From positions 1-49,068 of the forward strand of contig JANDJZ010000401.1 of the NCBI GenBank assembly GCA_027943245.1: 49,068 nucleotides of DNA, in the 5' to 3' direction. A program made the translations under genes and the position numbers. The notes beneath the pieces were generated by a model, which saw nothing but the letters and a program-made list of their open reading frames with translations, ran no database searches and was not told the origin of the DNA. This document shows positions 29,115-37,126 of this stretch, one piece after another. Each line of letters opens with the position of its first letter. Within the stretch, counting starts at the first letter, position 1. This stretch comes from Acanthamoeba sp. SK_2022b (lineage: Eukaryota; Discosea; Longamoebia; Acanthamoebidae).

Positions 29115-29771
29115 TCAGGCCAGCCGGCGAACGATCGCGCCCTGCGCCGTTTTATCGACGGCGATCTGCGCCAGCGAATCCAGCCGCAGGTCGACCTGCT
29201 CCAGCTTCGGCGCATCCGCCGGCGCGTTGACCGCAATCACCTGGCAGCCCGCCGCCAGGCCGGAGAGAATGCCGGCCGGCGCGTCTTCAACCACCACGCA
29301 CTCGTGCGGCGCAAGCCCCAGGCGCTCGGCGCCCAGCAGATAGGCGTCGGGCTGTGGCTTACCGTGTTTAACCTGCTCGGCGGTGATGAACACCTCCGGC
29401 TGCGGCAAACCGCCGGCCTGGCGGCGAGCGCCGGCCACCGGCACCGAACCGGAGGTGACGATCGCCCAAGGGATACCGAGCGCGTTCAGGCGCTCCAGCA
29501 GCGCAATCGCGCCCGGCAGCGCGCGAACGCCGTCGGTATCCTGCGCTTCGGCCTGCTCCAGCAACTCGAACTCGCGCTGAATTTCCGCTTCGCTTTCGCC
29601 CGGCATAAAGTGGCGCAGAGAAGTAATGGCCTGTTTACCGTGAATGAAATCCAGCACCGCTTGCGGGTTGACACCGCGGCGCTCGGCCCAGTGCGTCCAG
29701 GCGCGCTCTACCGCTGGCAATGAATCCACCAGGGTGCCATCAAGATCGAACAGAAAACCCTTACACTCCAC
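29115..29771 (-). CDS. yfbT: HAD-superfamily sugar phosphatase YfbT (HxpA)
   Basis: This 218-residue haloacid-dehalogenase phosphatase acts on small sugar phosphates. Motif I is FLFDLDGTLVDS near the N-terminus, motif II is the VTSG segment, the lysine of KHGKPQPDAYL is motif III, and VVEDAPAGI is motif IV. The frame can be extended to a TTG at 29792, but the GTG at 29769-29771 has AGAGG 6 nt upstream and gives an N-terminus of E. coli length. It lies 17 bp after yfbU, in one operon. Confidence 0.9.
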   Translation of the reverse strand: MECKGFLFDLDGTLVDSLPAVERAWTHWAERRGVNPQAVLDFIHGKQAITSLRHFMPGESEAEIQREFELLEQAEAQDTDGVRALPGAIALLERLNALGIPWAIVTSGSVPVAGARRQAGGLPQPEVFITAEQVKHGKPQPDAYLLGAERLGLAPHECVVVEDAPAGILSGLAAGCQVIAVNAPADAPKLEQVDLRLDSLAQIAVDKTAQGAIVRRLA

Positions 29772-29788
29772 AGAAAACCTCTTCTTAA

Positions 29789-30283
29789 TCAAGCATTGAT
29801 GATTTGCGCTATCTCAACGGCGCTCAGGTGATACTGGCGCGGACAGGCCAGCCAGATCGCCAGCATACGCTGGTATTTTTCCCACATTTTGGTCTGGGCG
29901 TTGAAACCGTGGCTGCCGGAATCGAAGTGAGTATAACGCCCCTCGGTGCTGACCAGGAAACGCACGTAGCTCAGGTAGCGTGCTTCGGTGGCGGCGTCGA
30001 AGCCGAGAAACGCCAGGCGGCGCTCGTCCAGATCCTGCTTCTCTTTCAGGTTGCCCCAGGAAACCTGCAGCGCATGGTGCATCTCCATCACGTTGATGAT
30101 GGTGCGGCACACCTCTTCGCTCAGTTCGCCGAAGTCGCGATCCAGTTCGCGCATTTGCAACCCGAAGCCGCGTTCGACGATGGTTTGCAACCGGCGATAA
30201 CGGTCGCCGTTGTCCGGGTCGAGCAGGGTCATCATCTTGTACTGGTTCGACAGGATCAGCCGCTGGGCGTTGGTCATTTCCAT
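29789..30283 (-). CDS. yfbU: YfbU family protein
   Basis: This 164-residue protein matches the length and the conserved [18 protein letters not shown] start and [16 protein letters not shown] region of YfbU. Its function is unknown; it is reported as conserved in Enterobacterales. A longer frame to 30331 is excluded because the ATG at 30281-30283 has GAGGAAA upstream and fits the family. It heads the yfbU-yfbT operon. Confidence 0.93.
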   Translation of the reverse strand: MEMTNAQRLILSNQYKMMTLLDPDNGDRYRRLQTIVERGFGLQMRELDRDFGELSEEVCRTIINVMEMHHALQVSWGNLKEKQDLDERRLAFLGFDAATEARYLSYVRFLVSTEGRYTHFDSGSHGFNAQTKMWEKYQRMLAIWLACPRQYHLSAVEIAQIINA

Positions 30284-30394
30284 CAGGATTTCCTCATTTC
30301 TGTGTGATGGCGGGAGCATCGCACAGCGCAAGAACGCAGGAAATCACAACTCGACCGTTCTTTGATTTAAACCAGGGTTATTGGCGCTTTGACG

Positions 30395-30421
30395 AAAAAG
30401 GCCGCATCAACGCGGCCTTTT
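30395..30421 (-). terminator. yfbV terminator
   Basis: GGCCGC (30400-30405) and GCGGCC (30412-30417) form a stem flanked by A5 on the left and T4 on the right. For yfbV (minus) the U-run is the A5. It starts a few bases after the yfbV stop at 30427 and also faces plus-strand transcription. Confidence 0.8.
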
Positions 30422-30426
30422 CTCAG

Positions 30427-30882
30427 TTACAGATCGTCGAGGAAGGTTTTGTCCAGCTGCTTAAAAGCACGTTTGAGCAGATCGTCCAACGTCTGATAGG
30501 TCGGCGTGCCTTCGAGCGGCGCGACCGCCTGCCCGGCTTCCGTCAGCTTGTTGCGCACCTCATGGAACCATTGCAGCAGCGTCGGCGGCAGCGGCGTGAC
30601 CGAACGGCGCCCCAGCCACCACAGTCCCTGCATCGGCAGGCTGCAGGCGAACAGCGCGGTAGCGATCGCCGGGCCGAGCTGACCGCCAAGCGCGATCTGC
30701 CAGGTCAGCGTGAAAATCGCCAACGGCGGCATGAAACGGATAGCGAAACGGGTGGCACGCGCAACGCGGTTCTCCGGAAAGACCGGTGCCAGACGTTTGT
30801 CCGACGGCCAGGTTTTCATATAATGCTGCCCGCGCTGGAAGACCTGAAACCAGCTTACGGAACCGGACGGTTTGCTCGTCAT
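30427..30882 (-). CDS. yfbV: UPF0208 membrane protein YfbV
   Basis: This 151-residue inner-membrane protein has two membrane helices (about residues 45-65 and 70-90). It carries the conserved [23 protein letters not shown] block before them and a C-terminal [14 protein letters not shown] tail identical to the family's. Its E. coli orthologue affects Ter macrodomain organisation (reported; not deducible here). The ATG at 30880-30882 is the family start, six codons inside the longer frame. Confidence 0.93.
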   Translation of the reverse strand: MTSKPSGSVSWFQVFQRGQHYMKTWPSDKRLAPVFPENRVARATRFAIRFMPPLAIFTLTWQIALGGQLGPAIATALFACSLPMQGLWWLGRRSVTPLPPTLLQWFHEVRNKLTEAGQAVAPLEGTPTYQTLDDLLKRAFKQLDKTFLDDL

Positions 30883-31240
30883 TGCGTACCTCAACGTCAC
30901 GTAAAGAAACTAAAAGCGTGCTGCCAGAGACCATACTAAAAAATTTGAAGCTTTAAATTTATTTTGTGTTTGCACCGGGCTATCGGTATCCTAAGCCGGC
31001 CTTGTGGCCGGTAGAAGATGACGCAAATTTTGTCAACTTTTAGCCCTATAAAAATCAAGATTATTTAAACCGCAGAGAAATCATCGGTTTTTCCATCATC
31101 CTGTGATTTGTGCACTTCACATGATGTTAATCATAAATGTCATCGGCACTATGCGCTACGCTTGTTGTCTGATTGACGATTAATTCACCACGTGTTTTCG
31201 ATTTTCTTTTAACAACACGACTATTTAAGTAGGTACTTCC
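30883..31240. promoter_or_regulatory. yfbV/ackA divergent intergenic region
   Basis: These 358 bp of AT-rich DNA contain no gene. It must hold the ackA-pta promoter(s) to the right and the yfbV promoter to the left. TTTTGTCAACTTTT (31028-31041) recalls half of the palindrome in the nuo region. TGTGA and TCACA at 31102 and 31117 are 10 bp apart, which is wrong for CRP. No certain -10/-35 pair was picked. The ackA Shine-Dalgarno is weak (AAGTAGG). Confidence 0.55.
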
Positions 31241-32443
31241 ATGTCGAGTAAGCTAGTACTGGTTCTTAACTGCGGCAGTTCTTCTCTGAAATTCGCCATC
31301 ATCGATGCCGTTAACGGCGACGAATTCCTCTCCGGTTTGGCCGAGTGTTTCCACCTGCCTGAAGCTCGCATCAAGTGGAAAATGGACGGCGCCAAACACG
31401 AAGCTGCCCTGGGGGCCGGCGCTGCACACAGCGAAGCGCTGAACTTCATTGTTAATACTATTCTGGCACAAAAACCAGAGCTTTCTGCGCAGCTGACCGC
31501 TATCGGCCACCGCATCGTGCACGGCGGCGAGAAGTTTACCGCTTCCGCCGTGATCAACGACGAAGTTCTGCAGGGTATCAAAGATTCCGTGCCGTTTGCA
31601 CCACTGCACAACCCGGCTCACCTGATCGGCATCGCGGAAGCGCTGAAATCCTTCCCTAACCTGGCCGACAAGAACGTTGCCGTGTTCGACACCGCGTTCC
31701 ACCAGACCATGCCGGAAGAATCTTACCTGTACGCCCTGCCGTACAGCCTGTACCGCGACCACGGCGTTCGCCGCTACGGCGCACACGGCACCAGCCACTT
31801 CTACGTGACTCAGGAAGCCGCGAAGATGCTGAACAAGCCGGTAGAAGAAGTGAACGTGATCACTTGCCACCTGGGCAACGGCGGTTCCGTTACCGCAGTG
31901 CGCAACGGCCAGTGCGTTGACACCTCCATGGGTCTGACCCCGCTGGAAGGCCTGGTGATGGGCACCCGCAGCGGTGACATCGATCCGGCTATCATCTTCC
32001 ACCTGCACGATTCTCTGGGCATGAGCGTTGACCAGATCAACAAGATGCTGACCAAAGAATCCGGCCTGCTGGGCCTGACCGAAGTCACCAGCGACTGCCG
32101 TTACGTTGAAGACAACTACGACAGCAAAGCCGACGCCAAACGCGCCATGGACGTGTTCTGCCACCGTCTGGCCAAATACATCGGCGCATACAGCGCCCTG
32201 ATGGAAGGCCGTCTGGACGCGGTGATCTTCACCGGCGGCATCGGCGAGAACGCCGGCATGGTGCGTGAGCTGACCCTGAATAAACTGGGCCTGCTGGGCT
32301 TCGAAATCGACCACGACCGCAACATGGCCGCTCGCTTCGGCAAATCCGGCGCCATCACCAAAGACGGCAGCCGCCTGGCGCTGGTGATCCCGACCAACGA
32401 AGAGTTGGTCATCGCGCAGGACGCATCCCGCCTGACCGCGTAA
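31241..32443 (+). CDS. ackA: Acetate kinase
   Basis: This 400-residue ASKHA-fold kinase interconverts acetyl phosphate plus ADP with acetate plus ATP. The N-terminal phosphate loop [11 protein letters not shown] (N10), the [11 protein letters not shown] segment, the catalytic region [10 protein letters not shown], and the adenosine loops [11 protein letters not shown] and [10 protein letters not shown] are all present, and the length equals that of E. coli AckA. With pta it runs acetate overflow and sets the acetyl-phosphate pool. It is followed after 74 bp by pta, with a strong hairpin in between. Confidence 0.98.
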   Translation: MSSKLVLVLNCGSSSLKFAIIDAVNGDEFLSGLAECFHLPEARIKWKMDGAKHEAALGAGAAHSEALNFIVNTILAQKPELSAQLTAIGHRIVHGGEKFTASAVINDEVLQGIKDSVPFAPLHNPAHLIGIAEALKSFPNLADKNVAVFDTAFHQTMPEESYLYALPYSLYRDHGVRRYGAHGTSHFYVTQEAAKMLNKPVEEVNVITCHLGNGGSVTAVRNGQCVDTSMGLTPLEGLVMGTRSGDIDPAIIFHLHDSLGMSVDQINKMLTKESGLLGLTEVTSDCRYVEDNYDSKADAKRAMDVFCHRLAKYIGAYSALMEGRLDAVIFTGGIGENAGMVRELTLNKLGLLGFEIDHDRNMAARFGKSGAITKDGSRLALVIPTNEELVIAQDASRLTA

Positions 32444-32452
32444 TGCTCTCAA

Positions 32453-32480
32453 AACACCGTCAGCCCAGGCTGACGGTGTT
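32453..32480 (+). terminator. ackA-pta intercistronic hairpin, partial terminator
   Basis: A perfect 13-bp inverted repeat (32453-32465 with 32468-32480, AACACCGTCAGCC and its complement) begins 9 bp after the ackA stop. The tract after it is GTTTTA, only a modest U-run. This should act as a partial terminator or 3'-end stabiliser, so that pta is read by read-through or from its own promoter. Confidence 0.6.
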
Positions 32481-32517
32481 GTTTTAGCCTCATGTTAATC
32501 GTGAAGAGGACTATTCT

Positions 32518-34677
32518 GTGTCACGTACTATTATGTTGATCCCCACCGGCACCAGCGTCGGCCTGACCAGCGTCAGCCTGGGTGTCATCCGCTCCATGGA
32601 GCAAAAAGGCGTTCGTCTGAGCGTGTTCAAGCCTATCGCTCAACCGCGCACCGGCGACAATGCGCTCGACCAGACCACCACCATCATCCGCAGCAGCAAC
32701 TCCACCATTACGGCGGCCGAACCGCTGCGCATGGACTACGTTGAGGGCCTGCTGAGCTCCAACCAGCAAGACGTGCTGATGGAAGAGATCGTGGCGCGTT
32801 ACCACGAGAACACCAAAGACGCGGAAGTGGTGCTGATCGAAGGCCTGGTGCCGACCCGCAAGCATCAGTTCGCCAACGCGCTGAACTACGAGATCGCCAA
32901 AACCCTGAACGCCGAGATCGTCTTCGTGCTGGCGCTGGGCAACGACTCCCCGGCGCAGCTGAAAGAGCGCATCGAACTGGCGCGCACCAGCTTCGGCGGC
33001 AGCAAGAACAAAAACATCACCGGCGTAATCATCAACAAGCTGAACGCACCGGTCGACGATCAGGGCCGCACCCGTCCTGACCTGTCCGAAATCTTCGACG
33101 ACTCCACCAAAGCCAGCATCGCCCACGTCGATCCTGCGCAGCTGTTCGCCAACAGCCCGCTGCCGGTTCTGGGCTGCGTGCCGTGGAGCTTCGATCTGAT
33201 CGCCACCCGCGCCATCGACATGGCTCGCCACCTGAAGGCCCGCGTGGTCAACGAAGGCGACATCATGACTCGCCGCGTGAAGTCCGTGACCTTCTGTGCG
33301 CGCAGCATCCCGCACATGCTGGAACACTTCCGCCCGGGCTCTCTGCTGGTGACCTCCGCAGACCGTCCTGACGTGCTGGTCTCCGCCTGCCTGGCGGCGA
33401 TGAACGGCGTGGAAATCGGCGCCATCCTGCTGACCGGCGGCTACGCCATCGACGAGCCGATCAAGAAGCTGTGCGAACGCGCCTTCCAGACCGGCCTGCC
33501 GGTGTTCATGGTCGACACCAACACCTGGCAGACCTCGCTGAGCCTGCAGAGCTTCAACCTCGAAGTGCCGGCGGACGACCACCAGCGCATCGAGAAAGTG
33601 CAGAACTACGTGGCCAGCCACATCAACACCGAGTGGATCGACTCGCTGACCGCCACCTCCGAACGTTCACGCCGTCTGTCTCCACCGGCGTTCCGTTACG
33701 AGCTGACCGAGCTGGCGCGTAAAGCCGGCAAACGCATCGTGCTGCCGGAAGGCGACGAACCGCGCACCGTGAAAGCGGCAGCCATCTGCGCCGAACGCGG
33801 CATCGCGGAATGCGTGTTGCTCGGCAACCCGGACGAGATCCAGCGCGTCGCGGCAGCGCAAGGCGTTGAGCTGGGCAAAGGCATCGAAATCGTCGATCCG
33901 GTCGCCGTACGTGAAAACTACGTGCCGCGTCTGGTTGAGCTGCGCAAGAGCAAAGGCATGACCGAAGTGGTCGCGCGCGAGCAGCTGGAAGACAACGTGG
34001 TGCTCGGCACCCTGATGCTGGAACAAGGCGAAGTCGACGGTCTGGTCTCCGGCGCGGTTCACACCACCGCCAACACCATCCGTCCGCCGTTGCAGCTGAT
34101 CAAAACCGCGCCGGGCAGCTCGCTGGTGTCCTCCGTGTTCTTCATGCTGCTGCCTGACCAGGTACTGGTCTACGGCGACTGCGCGATCAACCCGGATCCG
34201 ACCGCCGAGCAGCTGTCTGAGATCGCCATCCAGTCTGCGGATTCCGCCGCGGCCTTCGGCATCGAGCCTCGCGTAGCGATGATCTCCTACTCCACCGGCA
34301 ACTCCGGTGCGGGCAGCGACGTCGAGAAAGTGCGCGAAGCGACCCGTCTGGCGCAGGAAAAACGCCCGGACCTGATCATCGACGGCCCGCTGCAGTACGA
34401 CGCCGCCATCATGGCCGACGTTGCCAAGTCCAAGGCGCCGAACTCACCGGTAGCCGGCCAGGCGACCGTGTTCATCTTCCCGGATCTGAACACCGGCAAC
34501 ACCACCTACAAAGCGGTACAGCGTTCCGCTGACCTGGTCTCCATCGGGCCGATGCTGCAAGGCATGCGCAAGCCGGTGAACGACCTGTCGCGCGGCGCAC
34601 TGGTTGACGATATCGTCTACACCGTTGCGCTGACGGCGATCCAGTCTTCCCAGGCTGATGCTGCCGCCAAGGCCTGA
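32518..34677 (+). CDS. pta: Phosphate acetyltransferase
   Basis: This 719-residue long-form Pta transfers acetyl between CoA and phosphate. The N-terminal half (about 1-230) is the P-loop-like/DRTGG regulatory part. The C-terminal catalytic PTA_PTB domain (about 390-710) contains [25 protein letters not shown] and [16 protein letters not shown]. The start is GTG (32518-32520), giving [22 protein letters not shown] as in E. coli, with GAAGAGG upstream. The natural terminator after pta is split by an IS element. Confidence 0.97.
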   Translation: MSRTIMLIPTGTSVGLTSVSLGVIRSMEQKGVRLSVFKPIAQPRTGDNALDQTTTIIRSSNSTITAAEPLRMDYVEGLLSSNQQDVLMEEIVARYHENTKDAEVVLIEGLVPTRKHQFANALNYEIAKTLNAEIVFVLALGNDSPAQLKERIELARTSFGGSKNKNITGVIINKLNAPVDDQGRTRPDLSEIFDDSTKASIAHVDPAQLFANSPLPVLGCVPWSFDLIATRAIDMARHLKARVVNEGDIMTRRVKSVTFCARSIPHMLEHFRPGSLLVTSADRPDVLVSACLAAMNGVEIGAILLTGGYAIDEPIKKLCERAFQTGLPVFMVDTNTWQTSLSLQSFNLEVPADDHQRIEKVQNYVASHINTEWIDSLTATSERSRRLSPPAFRYELTELARKAGKRIVLPEGDEPRTVKAAAICAERGIAECVLLGNPDEIQRVAAAQGVELGKGIEIVDPVAVRENYVPRLVELRKSKGMTEVVAREQLEDNVVLGTLMLEQGEVDGLVSGAVHTTANTIRPPLQLIKTAPGSSLVSSVFFMLLPDQVLVYGDCAINPDPTAEQLSEIAIQSADSAAAFGIEPRVAMISYSTGNSGAGSDVEKVREATRLAQEKRPDLIIDGPLQYDAAIMADVAKSKAPNSPVAGQATVFIFPDLNTGNTTYKAVQRSADLVSIGPMLQGMRKPVNDLSRGALVDDIVYTVALTAIQSSQADAAAKA

Positions 34678-34691
34678 TACCCTTCGGGGTA
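34678..34691 (+). other. Short UUCG hairpin after pta
   Basis: TACCC-TTCG-GGGTA directly abuts the pta stop codon. It is a 5-bp stem with a stable tetraloop and no U-run, so it may serve 3'-end protection. The true terminator was the stem now split between 34701-34720 and 36133-36150. Confidence 0.5.
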
Positions 34692-34697
34692 GGTGAT

Positions 34698-34720
34698 AAA
34701 AAAACGCCGGTCATTGACCG
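34698..34720 (+). terminator. Left half of the pta terminator, interrupted by IS
   Basis: A7 plus CGCCGGTC-ATT-GACCG remains here; the matching right half GGCGTTTTTC is at 36144-36153. Joining the two flanks across one copy of the duplication gives a stem of 9-10 bp (ACGCCGGTC/GACCGGCGT) with an ATT loop and A/T runs on both sides, i.e. a bidirectional terminator for convergent pta and the transketolase operon. Each side keeps only a 5-bp CGGTC/GACCG stem. Confidence 0.75.
34708..34720 (+). repeat. IS target-site duplication, left copy
   Basis: CGGTCATTGACCG occurs directly before the IS left end and again directly after its right end (36133-36145). Thirteen bp is in the 11-14 bp range known for IS4. 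The duplicated sequence is itself a hairpin. Confidence 0.9.
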
Positions 34721-34738
34721 TAATGCCGATCAGTTAAG
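34721..34738 (+). repeat. IS left terminal inverted repeat
   Basis: TAATGCCGATCAGTTAAG, 18 bp. It matches the complement of 36115-36132 except at positions 7-9. GATC sites (Dam targets) start at 34728, 34739 and 34751, in or just inside this end. Confidence 0.88.
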
Positions 34739-34769
34739 GATCACTTGAACGATCCTGTCGCTGTGTAAG

Positions 34770-34803
34770 AATCCGTAATCTCTCTGAGGTTACGGATTTT
34801 TTT
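34770..34803 (+). terminator. Terminator-like hairpin before the transposase start
   Basis: A 9-bp perfect stem, AATCCGTAA (34770-34778) and TTACGGATT (34790-34798), is followed by a T run to 34803, with the transposase ATG directly at 34804. The Shine-Dalgarno-like GAGG (34786-34789) lies in the loop and 3' side. It should end transcripts reading in from pta and hide the ribosome site in read-through RNA. Confidence 0.75.
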
Positions 34804-36123
34804 ATGTTGCTGAGTCAGGCTCTTGATACCGTTCTTAAATTCTCCCCCAAAGAATTCGCTGCGCTTTCCGACTTGCTCTCACCTGAGCTTATCGATGAAT
34901 GCCTCGCTGATACCGGGATTGTGACTCTTCGAAAGCGCCGTCTTCCCATGGAAATGATGGTCTGGGCCGTGGTCGGAATGTCCCTGTTTCGCTCGCTTTC
35001 AATGAACCAGCTTGTTTCTCATCTCGATATCATGCTACCGGGGAGACGTCCTTTTGTAGCGCCCAGCGCCGTAGTACAGGCGCGCCAGCGGCTCGGCGAA
35101 GAGGTAGTCAGGCTGGTGTTTGAAAAAACACGTCAACTCTGGTTCGAAAAGACCCCGTTATCGCACTGGAATGGCCTGACACTCCTGGCTGTAGATGGCA
35201 CGTTGTGGAGAACGCCCGATACGCCCGAAAATGACGCAGCCTTCGGACGCACTGCCAATGAGCACGCGCGTTCCGACTGGCCGCAGCTTCGCATGGTCTG
35301 CCAGATGGAGGTCACCAGTCACTTGCTGACAGGCGTGAGCTTCGGCAGCGTCTCGGAAACCAGTGAGGTTGACCTTGCAGCACAGTTGGCTGAGCAGACA
35401 CCGGAGCACTCGTTGACGATACTGGATAAAGGTTTTTATGCGCTGGGACTCCTTCATCACTGGAGCGCCTCGGGAGCGGAGAAACACTGGATGCTCCCAC
35501 TGCGCAAAGACGCACAATATCGGGTACGGGAGAGGCTGGGTACGGGGCAGGAGCTCGTTGAGTTGAAGTTAAGCCCGCAAGCCCGCAAGAAATGGCCGGC
35601 TTCCCCGGAAATGCTGATAGCCAGACTGATAAGCAAAGAGGTTAATGGTAAGAAAGTCCAAATCCTGACCTCGATGTGCGATCCGCTACGCTACCCCAAA
35701 GCCGATATCGTCGACTTGTATGGGCATCGTTGGGAGATAGAACATGGCTTCAGGGAGATGAAGCAGTATCTGCTGCAGAACGAACTGACTCTGAGAAGCA
35801 AAAAGCCGGAGTTGGTCAGGCAGGAACTGTGGGGCGTGGCGTTGGCTTATAACCTGCTGCGCTTCATGATGGCGCAGATGGCTAACAGCCTGAAGCATGT
35901 AGAGCCTTATCAAATCGGTTTTAAACAGGCTGCGTTATATCTGACAGCCCAACTGAGCCTGCTTCCGGCAGTTGCCCCAGGGAAAGTCCCGAAGATAATG
36001 AATGATATCCTGGCAATGGCGGGGAGCTTCGTACTTCCTTCTCGACGGCAAAGGCATTACCCGCGGGCAGTAAAAAAGAAGCCGCAACGTTATACGTTGC
36101 GGCTTCCTCAAAAGCTTAACTGA
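34804..36123 (+). CDS. IS4-family transposase
   Basis: This 439-residue DDE transposase has an N-terminal region with the IS4-type DNA-binding domain (about 1-110), then the RNase-H-like core. Catalytic residues are D131 (LLAVDGTLW), D208 (ILDKGFY) and E313 in the Y-x2-R-x3-E-x6-K signature (Y306, R309, E313, K320). All are present, so the protein may be active. The stop codon lies in the right inverted repeat. The C-terminal coding sequence contains a hairpin that acts as a minus-strand terminator. Codon use and GC are lower than in the neighbouring core genes, as expected of a mobile element. Confidence 0.95.
   Translation: MLLSQALDTVLKFSPKEFAALSDLLSPELIDECLADTGIVTLRKRRLPMEMMVWAVVGMSLFRSLSMNQLVSHLDIMLPGRRPFVAPSAVVQARQRLGEEVVRLVFEKTRQLWFEKTPLSHWNGLTLLAVDGTLWRTPDTPENDAAFGRTANEHARSDWPQLRMVCQMEVTSHLLTGVSFGSVSETSEVDLAAQLAEQTPEHSLTILDKGFYALGLLHHWSASGAEKHWMLPLRKDAQYRVRERLGTGQELVELKLSPQARKKWPASPEMLIARLISKEVNGKKVQILTSMCDPLRYPKADIVDLYGHRWEIEHGFREMKQYLLQNELTLRSKKPELVRQELWGVALAYNLLRFMMAQMANSLKHVEPYQIGFKQAALYLTAQLSLLPAVAPGKVPKIMNDILAMAGSFVLPSRRQRHYPRAVKKKPQRYTLRLPQKLN
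36073..36106 (-). terminator. Minus-strand terminator inside the transposase 3' end
   Basis: A perfect 13-bp stem, GAAGCCGCAACGT (36078-36090) and ACGTTGCGGCTTC (36094-36106), has a 3-nt loop. On the minus strand it is followed directly by T6 (complement of 36072-36077). It would stop antisense transcripts entering the IS from the transketolase side. Confidence 0.75.
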
Positions 36124-36132
36124 CAAGCATTA
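36115..36132 (-). repeat. IS right terminal inverted repeat
   Basis: CTTAACTGACAAGCATTA, the partner of the left repeat (15 of 18 bases). The transposase stop TGA (36121-36123) lies within it. It has no GATC site, unlike the left end. Confidence 0.88.
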
Positions 36133-36145
36133 CGGTCATTGACCG
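36133..36145 (+). repeat. IS target-site duplication, right copy
   Basis: CGGTCATTGACCG, identical to 34708-34720. It is followed by GGCGTTTTTCTTTTT, the right arm of the original terminator. Confidence 0.9.
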
Positions 36146-36166
36146 GCGTTTTTCTTTTTACCCTCT

Positions 36167-37126
36167 CTAACGCGCCAGCAATTGCCCGGCAGCCTCCAGA
36201 ATATGCTCGGCGGTCAGACCGTACTCCTGCTGTAGAAATGCCTGGGTGCCCACCTGGCCGTAACGCTCCTTCACCCCCACGCGCCGCATTGGCGTCGGGC
36301 ACTCTTCCGCCAGCACCTCCGCCACCGCCGATCCCAGCCCATTATGAATGCTGTGATTTTCACAGGTGACGATGCGCCCGGTTTTGGCCGCATAGGTTTT
36401 GATCAGTTCACGGTCGATAGGCTTGAGGGTGAACATATCGATCACCGCCGCGCTGACGCCCTGCTGCGCCAGCATCTGCGCCGCCTTCAGCGCCTCCGCC
36501 ACCATGATGCCATTGGCAATCAGCGTAATGTCGTCTCCGTCGCGCAGCAGGTTGCCCTTGCCGATGGTAAAGCACGAGCCCTCCTGGTAGATGCGCGTCG
36601 CCTGCTTGCGAATGGTGCGCACCCAGTAGAAGCCGCGCAGATCCATCAGCTGGCGCAGAATATCGGCGAACATGGTGGCGTCGGTCACCTCCAGCACCAC
36701 CGAATGCGCCAGCCCGCGCACGATGCCCATATCCTCGAACGACATGTGGGTGCCGCCGTTGTGGCAGGCGCTCACCCCGGCGTCGGAGGCGATTACCTTG
36801 ACGTTGTTGCGCTGATAATCCAGCGACATGAACAGCTGATCGAAACAGCGGCGGCTGGCGAAGGCGGTAAAGGTATGCACGAACGGCACCCGGCCGGTGA
36901 GCGACAGCCCGGCGGCGACGCCGATCACGTTGGCCTCCATGATGCCGCAGTTGATCACGTGCTGCGGGTGATCCTTGTGCACGCCATCCATCGCCATCGA
37001 GCTCATCAGATCCGCCTCCAGCGCGATGATCGGCGCGCCCGCCTCAATCTGCCGACGCACCGCGCCGGCGTAGACTTTGCGCATTTCGACGGCGTCGTTT
37101 TCCAACTGCGTCACTACGTTAAACAT
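36167..37126 (-). CDS. Transketolase C-terminal subunit (split transketolase)
   Basis: This 319-residue protein equals the pyrimidine-binding and C-terminal domains of transketolase. Residues 17-185 form the PYR domain, with the cofactor-activating glutamate at E64 in INCGIMEANVIGVAAGLS. About residues 190-315 form the C-terminal domain. It should pair with the 283-residue N-terminal subunit upstream to transfer two-carbon units between sugar phosphates. It overlaps that gene by 8 bp. It is the last gene of the operon; its terminator region now holds the IS element about 22 bp beyond the stop. 1-Deoxyxylulose-5-phosphate synthase and acetoin/pyruvate dehydrogenase E1-beta share the fold but fit less well. 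Confidence 0.85.
   Translation of the reverse strand: MFNVVTQLENDAVEMRKVYAGAVRRQIEAGAPIIALEADLMSSMAMDGVHKDHPQHVINCGIMEANVIGVAAGLSLTGRVPFVHTFTAFASRRCFDQLFMSLDYQRNNVKVIASDAGVSACHNGGTHMSFEDMGIVRGLAHSVVLEVTDATMFADILRQLMDLRGFYWVRTIRKQATRIYQEGSCFTIGKGNLLRDGDDITLIANGIMVAEALKAAQMLAQQGVSAAVIDMFTLKPIDRELIKTYAAKTGRIVTCENHSIHNGLGSAVAEVLAEECPTPMRRVGVKERYGQVGTQAFLQQEYGLTAEHILEAAGQLLAR

Larger units (their letters stand above)
34721..36132 (+). mobile_element. IS4-family insertion sequence, intact
   Basis: The element is 1412 bp long and bounded by 18-bp imperfect terminal inverted repeats: TAATGCCGATCAGTTAAG at the left, and TAATGCTTGTCAGTTAAG as the complement of the right end (15 of 18 match). It is flanked by a 13-bp direct repeat and carries one full DDE transposase gene. 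The left end closely resembles that of IS4 as I recall it, and IS4 is about 1.43 kb. Three GATC sites lie in its first 34 bp. Terminator-like hairpins sit just inside both ends. Confidence 0.93.

Noticed and set aside
31102..31121. TGTGA ... TCACA upstream of ackA as a CRP site
   Set aside because: The half-sites are separated by 10 bp instead of 6.
31125..31142. ArcA direct repeat TGTTA ... TGTCA upstream of ackA
   Set aside because: Repeat spacing is 13 bp rather than the 11 bp of ArcA sites.
31253..33621. Minus-strand frames of about 400 and 366 codons opposite ackA and pta
   Set aside because: Val/Gly/Ala/His-rich shadows of highly conserved genes.
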